In this document: in pieces, positions 57,681-64,000 of the stretch | How positions within the stretch are numbered: position 1 is the stretch's first letter | Layout of the letters: every line of letters begins with the position of its first letter | DNA from: Colias croceus | Taxonomy: Eukaryota; Arthropoda; Insecta; Lepidoptera; Pieridae | Assembly: GCF_905220415.1 (NCBI RefSeq) | Contig: NC_059555.1 | Location: forward strand, 5,944,001-6,008,000 | Length of the DNA stretch: 64,000 bases | Direction: 5' to 3' | The notes under the pieces: generated by a model | The model's database searches: none | The model's input: the letters and a program-made list of their open reading frames with translations, nothing else | Told to the model about the DNA's origin: nothing | Made by a program: the position numbers and the translations under genes

Positions 57681-60600
57681 AAATTATGAATTAAATTATA
57701 TTTTAAAATTATAATAAAACAAGTACGGTTCAACTAAATGCGTCTGCTTAGTGCAGTGGTCCGAGGGAGAATAAAATCTATATAATAATATTATATTGTA
57801 AATATTTTTATATTCCTTTCCAAACTGTACATTTCCTAGCTAACTGTGTAGAAAAAAGCGAAGCAATATCGTACTAAATAAAAAATATAAAAATTTTAAT
57901 TTACTTCATGGCAAGATCATCCGGTTCGGTTTCCATCGATTCCAGCTATCTCCGGGATTTATTTACCGATATTCATACTGACTCAGCAGATTGCTAATAA
58001 AAGACTTGATAGACGGTCAACTGAAGTCTTCATTTATAAACTTAGGTAATATTATTATATTGAAAAATTGTATTATAATGGAAAATTAAATTATAATGTA
58101 CATCCATTCTATACTTTTATCTTGCGTTTTTACATTCTCGTATTCGTTATCAAAACTATATTTTGCTTGCTATTTTATGCCATATAATTTCACCTCAAAA
58201 TACATGCTGAAAAGTGTTTTTAATTAATGATCTATAGCGTTCATTATATTGTGGAAAGAGTCAAAAATAGCCCATACACAAGTGGTTATATTTTTATTCT
58301 AATAAGATCCCAGGCAGAGAAAACTATTTCATGCATTTTTAATTTCTGTAAAATGCACTACAGAGACGACAGAGCAAGGCTCATTCTTAAACCATTCTAT
58401 TATTTATGAGGTCATATTATTTGAGATTTACCTTGTTATTTGAGACTATTTTTACAAAGTAGTAATCAAAACGTAAAACTTGCATGCATTTTAATTGAGA
58501 ATAGAATATAAAGATATCTAATACAATAAAGTTTTTAACCATTATTTCACAGATTCAACATACATAATATACCCATCAACACATAAAAGAAAACCTACTT
58601 AACTAGAAAATATTACAACGTTTCTTCAAATAGTATTTTAATAGTTAAATTAATTTCGATCATACACACATACACAATAAAGCACCAGTAAAACAAGTTT
58701 AACCAAAGTTTTATTGAAGTTAAAACAATAACACACATTATTTAATCCACCAAAGGAAGGGTGTTTTTCATACTATATACAACATGAAACCTTGCCCTCA
58801 CTTATCTACATAAAACATAAACGTAAAGGAATTACAATTGTTTACATTTGCTACTTATGACAAAACTGTTGAGATAAGACAGAACTAATTAAGTTGCGGA
58901 CAACCCTCCACAAAGCTCATTAAAGTTACATTCTTGTGCTTAATTTCGAAACAAGATTTAATAGGACCCCTTAACTTAGCTCATCGGATAAAACAAGTTT
59001 TAAAATAATGTTGTTAAGTAAGGACTTAAAATGTTAAATGTAAGCACATTTCTGCACAGCATTGTGAACAACTTCCAAAATATACAAAACGGGATCACAT
59101 TGTTCGATTTATGGCTTAAGAATATGAGAATTAGGTATAATAGTTTTTTTTAAGGTAAAAAGAATTCACAAGAATACAAAAGTAAAGAAATAAAAAATAT
59201 GGACAAAAACACTTTGTGACTGTGGCATAAAATCAAATAAAAACAATCATAATTCTACCAACAAAAATAAAAGGAAAGAATTAAGGTACGGGTAAAATTG
59301 TTTATAAACACACCAGAAGTAATATTAATCACCAGCAAATGACTTGAAGTTGTTGAAATTTACAAATGGAAATCCAACCTTTAACATAAAATCAAAGAGC
59401 TGCAAAGTATAAACAAGCGAAAGTTCAACGTAATTAATAACTGAAGCTAACACCGAGTTACAAATGTTCAGCCATAATCCATCTCCACAATAAATCTTAA
59501 AGTTCGCATAATAAATTTTCAAAACAACTTAGTCACGATAAGAATACACTGAGAAGGAAATAAATGGGAAGGTAATCTGGTTGTAAAATGTTTTCAGCAG
59601 GCGGGCATTTCATTCACACAGAACGATCTCGGTTGGTATAGAGGGGCCGAGGAAAATGATAGTAAAGCATGATTCACGCTACACCGTGCTAGGGACGGGA
59701 TGTGCGGGAGCCGGGAAATAAATGAAACAATATCTACATTTCAACACCGTGCCCATTCCAAGCTCAGTCCCTGCACGGCCGAGCACACTTCACTTCATAC
59801 AAAAAATATACAATATGGGTTGATCGGTAGCGACACATCAACACAGACGCGAAGCATCGAGTAGCAATTTCTTGGCGAGGCTGCTCGCTATACGCTCAAT
59901 GAGTAACTTTGTGTTTTAATACGAACCAGGTAAGGTAGCTATATCATACGGTGTGTTTAATGCTTGCCCTTCGACCTTCGTATAGAATTATTTGTTTTCC
60001 TTAGAAGCCTTCTTATATAGAGTAAACATTAGGTAAGGTCCGGGTACATTTGAAGGACCTGTCCTTCAGGTTGTTGTTACACTTATTGAAATACTATTCT
60101 CGTAATACTATGGAATTGCTTTTTGCAAGACTTTTTTCTGTATAATAAATATTACTTCTTATAAATGTAGGTATAAATAGAGAAGACAATTCAAAAAAAA
60201 TACTATAGTTCAGAAATGAAAAGCGTGTGCTTAAAAATAAGTTTTTCCTCAAGTCTCAAGTAGTTGTGACATGACAGACATAACATAAAATTATCTTATT
60301 ATTTATATTTTAACACCTTGTTTACCATGTTTGTAAGAAGAAGAATTAAGTATGAATTATTCCAACCTTAGGACCAGACAACTAGAAACGTATTTTCTAT
60401 TTTATTCAAAACTAAAACTGCTTACAAACCTAACTGTAAACCTAAACTCGAGGCAAAGTCTGAAATCCTTTTAAATATTTAAATGTAGCCAGTTTTAATA
60501 GGATTATATTATATCATAGAGGTGCCCTAATTAAGTCGGCGTATTCATGTTTCAGAATTTATGTTTTCGATGCGTCCATTATTATATTCAATATGCTTTG

Positions 60601-60872
60601 GAATATCGTAATTTGATATTCTCTTCGAAAAGGTATTTTATACTTTGAAATTTTGTAAAATTATTGCCTCTTTTCGGGAACTCTATTATTGTTTTATATA
60701 TTTCATCATGTTACAAAACAGACAATACGTATATTTAATGAATTCGTTCATTGTGTTTTAATTTAATTTATTGTAATGTTACGCATAAGCGTATTGGAGT
60801 TACGTACGCATAAACCGATGTTGTCGATTAATCTGTTCGTCGTCGTTCGTTATATTTTATTTTTATTAAGAT
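57681..60872. other. 3.2 kb without a firm feature
   Basis: AT-rich. A GC-rich patch at 59660-59790 (GATTCACGCTACACCGTGCT, GGGACGGGATGTGCGGGAGC, CACGGCCGAGCACACTTCAC) looks like part of an old repeat, but I see no matching second end. Confidence 0.4.
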
Positions 60873-60968
60873 ACTAACACTGAAAGAATTATCAAATCGG
60901 ACCAGTAGTTCCCGTGATTAGCGCGTTCAAACAAACAAACTCTTCAGCTTTATGATATTAGTATAGAT
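60873..60968 (+). repeat. Interspersed repeat family B, 3' half only
   Basis: CTAACACTGAAAGAATTATC, CCAGTAGTTCCCGTGATTAG and CTCTTCAGCTTTATGATATT then AGTATAGATT. The CG-rich head is missing. Confidence 0.75.
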
Positions 60969-63185
60969 TTTGCATTGGCTTTACGAAATATGAAACTCAT
61001 GAAAATTAATCAAACCAATCTAAACCACAACCATATACGATATATTTTACAAATGACAATATCAAATGTACCAAACAGATCCATTTGAAAGTTACCTTGT
61101 TTGTTATAATTAAATGAAGGAGATTTTATATGAGTCATGATGGCCGACATACTGCCAGATTACTCCCAAAGGAGAGATGCGTTTGGAAATGTAATTGTGA
61201 AATATTCATCATTTCGGCGCCATTTTGATGTACTGTGGCCCTTTTTGACGATCAAATATGTATGCTTTATAAAAAGACGCGGGAATGTGAAGTTATAAAC
61301 TTGTACAACACTTGTTGGATAAAGACTGATTTTGAAATAAAATGCTATGAGCAAGATTAATAATAAGTATGACGTAATAACTAAACAACTGTTATTCTAC
61401 CGAATATGAACTACTAACTAATAAATACTATACAATTTGCACTGATAAGTAATAAAATATTTCTACTTGTACTAACATTAGATAGCTTATTTACAGTTTT
61501 CAAGTTATATCAATAATTATCAATTCAAATTCCCCAATTTAAATCCAATAGACTTGTCCGTATCATTTTAATTTTCCTTTTAAGCAACAAACAAATCTTC
61601 ATATAACTCGAAATTTCCATCATTAATTATATTATTTCGATAAAAATATTAAACATAAGTGAAATTATAATAAATTAAAAATTAAGCACGATTTAAAAAT
61701 ATTCTCTGAGCAGATATTTCGGCCCGGGACGAAAGTAAAACAGGATTCAGCTGGTGGCTTGTGGTAAAGGACTCATATGAATTATGCTGCCAAAGAATTT
61801 GTATGGAAATTCATTACGTATGAAGTATTTAGTGAGGTTGACCGACGTTTTACATTTCAATGTGGACTTTTCTACGTGAATATGTATGATAAAAATTTAA
61901 TAATGTAGGAATACTTGGTTAATTTTTAAACACGAAATAATATAAAACCAAGTGAATCAAAAATAATAGCATTAGCAGGGCCTTTCATTTTGATATGTAC
62001 GTATGTATTTATTCTAAAAGATTAAACGCAATAAGAAAACTATCAGCGTTTATAGTATCTATATGTACCTATCCATAGATATTACCATGCTTCGAATACA
62101 CTGAATACTTTTATATTAACCAACATATAAAATGGTGCACTTTCTTTATCCCGTTTGATCCTTGAACGCAAAGAAAAGTTTATGCGAAGTAACTGCAACT
62201 AGTCACAAACAACCAGAGATAAAGCGAGCGTCCGAGCGAATAAGAAAAATATATGAGTTTGAAAAACCGCAATCGATGTGTCACAACCTCTTTATCGTGA
62301 AGTCGATTCAGTATGTATCAATGACGTCATTGTTTTCATATAAATCTACGACGTCATAATAACATTTTTGTTTCAGACTTCATCGAAACCCCTGCGAAAC
62401 GGTCTGATCGATTTTTATGAAAAAGGTATGAAAATAGAACGTACGTTATACATGTATTTTTAAATGGTAGATATAATTAGAAATAGAAACCATTTTTGAA
62501 CTAGGATGTCTACGGAAGATACATCTACAGAAGCGCATCTGAGGATATTATTCCTAATCAATTAAATACAAATGGTCTTATAAGACTGTCTGTTGCTCAA
62601 TTGCGTATGGTTAAAGGCTTCTAAAGCGATTGCAATTAACAGCGGCTAAATAAACAATCCATAAACAAGAACCGTTATGAATAAATGATAATATTTTAAA
62701 GATAGTATGTTACATAAATGTAAAATTGATTAGAGCACTCGGTCCCTGTAATCCACGTGAATTATTAAAGTTTCTAAGTTCCTAATGGGACTTGAAGACC
62801 AAAACATTAGGGTCCTTTGGAATTAGTCGTGTTTGTGAATATCACATGTGGTACCAAAACTTGAATATGTTATGTGATAGTGTGTACTTGGAAATATATT
62901 TTCATGAAACTTCAGTACCTAATGGAAAGTCATGTCCTTCGTTGTGGTGAATGGGAAAATGTTATCGCAATATTTAATAATAGTAGCGGAAATAAAAGTG
63001 ACTGTTACTGAGAGGAGCTCATTTTCTTGAATAAATTATAGAGTTTATGGTCATTTTAAAAGTAATCATGCTATGATAAATGAAAAATAGTGACTTGTCA
63101 TCTGTTAAGGTATTTTCAGAGCAGAAACAAGACAACAATATAGGTACACACAATGCTTAGGTACAATATGACAGAAATAAATATA
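60969..63185. other. No feature recognised
   Basis: AT-rich, 2.2 kb, no supported gene. Confidence 0.5.
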
Positions 63186-63354
63186 AAAAAGACGTGTGGC
63201 ACTCGGGGACTGCCGCGGCAAAGCTATTGCATAGCATGCCTTCAAGCCACACCTCCGTGCCCGTCGGAGTGGGGAGCGTGAGGTTTTTCGTTACGCAATT
63301 TCTGGATTCGGTCCCCGCGCTCAAGGCCCGCGATAGAAGCTATGCAATAGCTTA
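63186..63354 (+). repeat. GC-rich interspersed repeat, copy 2
   Basis: Same order as 51541-51703: AAAAAAGACGTGTGGCACTC, AAGCTATTGCATAGC, GGGGAGCGTGAGG, GATTCGGTCCCCGCGCTCAA and the terminal complement GCTATGCAATAGCTT. Differences include a TGCCTTCA insertion-type change after the first arm and CGGAGT for CCCCGT in the middle. Confidence 0.8.
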
Positions 63355-64000
63355 AAAGCATCTATTATAATTTTCAAATCTTATTTACACATTCTCATCA
63401 AAAATCTTCTGCCTCTACATTCTGTCATTGAGACAGTTCATCCATAAAATGTACTGTAAACATGTGCAATGCAATCTCTTCTACTATTCACTATTAAACA
63501 TTAAGTGGTTTCGCAGTTCTTAGCAATTCATAACAATTTGTATCTTCCCTGAGCTTTAAATACGGGCAAGCGTATAATAATGCACCATTATACCCAGATT
63601 ATTCAAGTATAATTTAAACTCGCATACAGGAAAGAAAAAGATAGTAATTACTCATGTTCTAGAAAGATTTTTTATCGTGTCAGTATGTCATTACATTTCT
63701 TCATCAGATAGACCTAAACTATGTATTCACCGACTTCAAAAAAGATTTTCAATTCGACTCTATTTTTTAAAGTTTGTTACCTCATTACTTTTATCTGAGT
63801 GAATCGATTTTGATTATTCTGTTTTTATTTGAATAGTAGTTTTAATTGGTTTCATCTAAATTTTGTTAAGTTCTTAGAATAAGAATTTATAATTTAATAT
63901 TATAAGTTATATGTTGGTGAAGAAAAACATCGTTTGGAAATCAGCACGTGAAACAGATGACAAGTGACATGTGCAAACACGCACTTGGCCATTTTGGTGG
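63355..64000. other. No feature recognised
   Basis: AT-rich end of the window without supported features. Confidence 0.5.

Noticed and set aside
52440..57700. Exact LINE target duplication (TAAATTATAGAATT versus TAAATTATGAATT)
   Set aside because: Needs indels and is very AT-rich; kept only as a weak hint in the element entry.
59660..59790. GC-rich patch as MITE or exon
   Set aside because: No inverted ends, target duplication, ORF or second copy in this window.

Overview
The window looks like an intergenic or intronic stretch of a moth or butterfly (Lepidoptera) nuclear genome. The evidence is an AT-rich background without long host open reading frames, and many short interspersed repeats of types I know from lepidopteran genomes. 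These include repeats with GCGGGCGAAGCCGCGGGCGG ends, repeats starting CCCCGCGGTTTCACCCGC and ending TTCAGCTTTATAATATTAGT, tRNA-derived SINEs, and TTA-flanked MITEs. I found no host protein-coding gene, no rRNA, no functional tRNA gene and no CRISPR array. The species cannot be fixed from what I see.

Layout. Positions 1-30 kb hold unannotated AT-rich DNA punctuated by short repeats, a 5'-truncated LINE relic (4713-5495, minus), a LINE 3'-end relic with a (TG)n tract (about 1645-1960, minus), a TTA-flanked MITE (2931-3112), a tRNA-SINE (21664-21850), and a long hairpin element (19552-19811) inserted into an older repeat with a 13-bp target duplication. Positions 30-48 kb hold a second relic of the 4.7-kb LINE family (30975-31549, plus) with a perfect foldback at its 5' junction, a probable LINE 3' end (34440-34660), two more tRNA-SINEs, a foldback MITE (40204-40393), a three-unit diverged tandem array (43651-44200) and a Harbinger-like MITE (44207-44412).

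The most striking non-coding structure is at 48571-50470. It is a 1.9-kb foldback element whose outer ~480 bp on each side read as identical inverted copies. The arms carry nested palindromes and lead into ~120-bp tandem repeats, about 3 units in one orientation facing about 7 in the other. It has no coding capacity.

The only intact coding unit is a two-ORF non-LTR retrotransposon on the minus strand (about 52470-57371 or somewhat further). From its 5' end it has three 47-bp monomers, ORF1 (coiled coil plus RNA-binding C-terminal half), an intervening 107-codon frame that overlaps the ORF2 start, and ORF2 (APE endonuclease plus reverse transcriptase with catalytic residues visible). Its 3' UTR has a (CA)n tract, a hairpin and an AATAAA/AT-rich tail. 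ORF1 would coat the RNA; ORF2 would nick target DNA and reverse transcribe. The 1.7-kb relic shares the hairpin loop and tail of this 3' UTR with different but still complementary stems.

Calls on repeat class come from pattern recognition without database search. Boundaries of old repeats are approximate.
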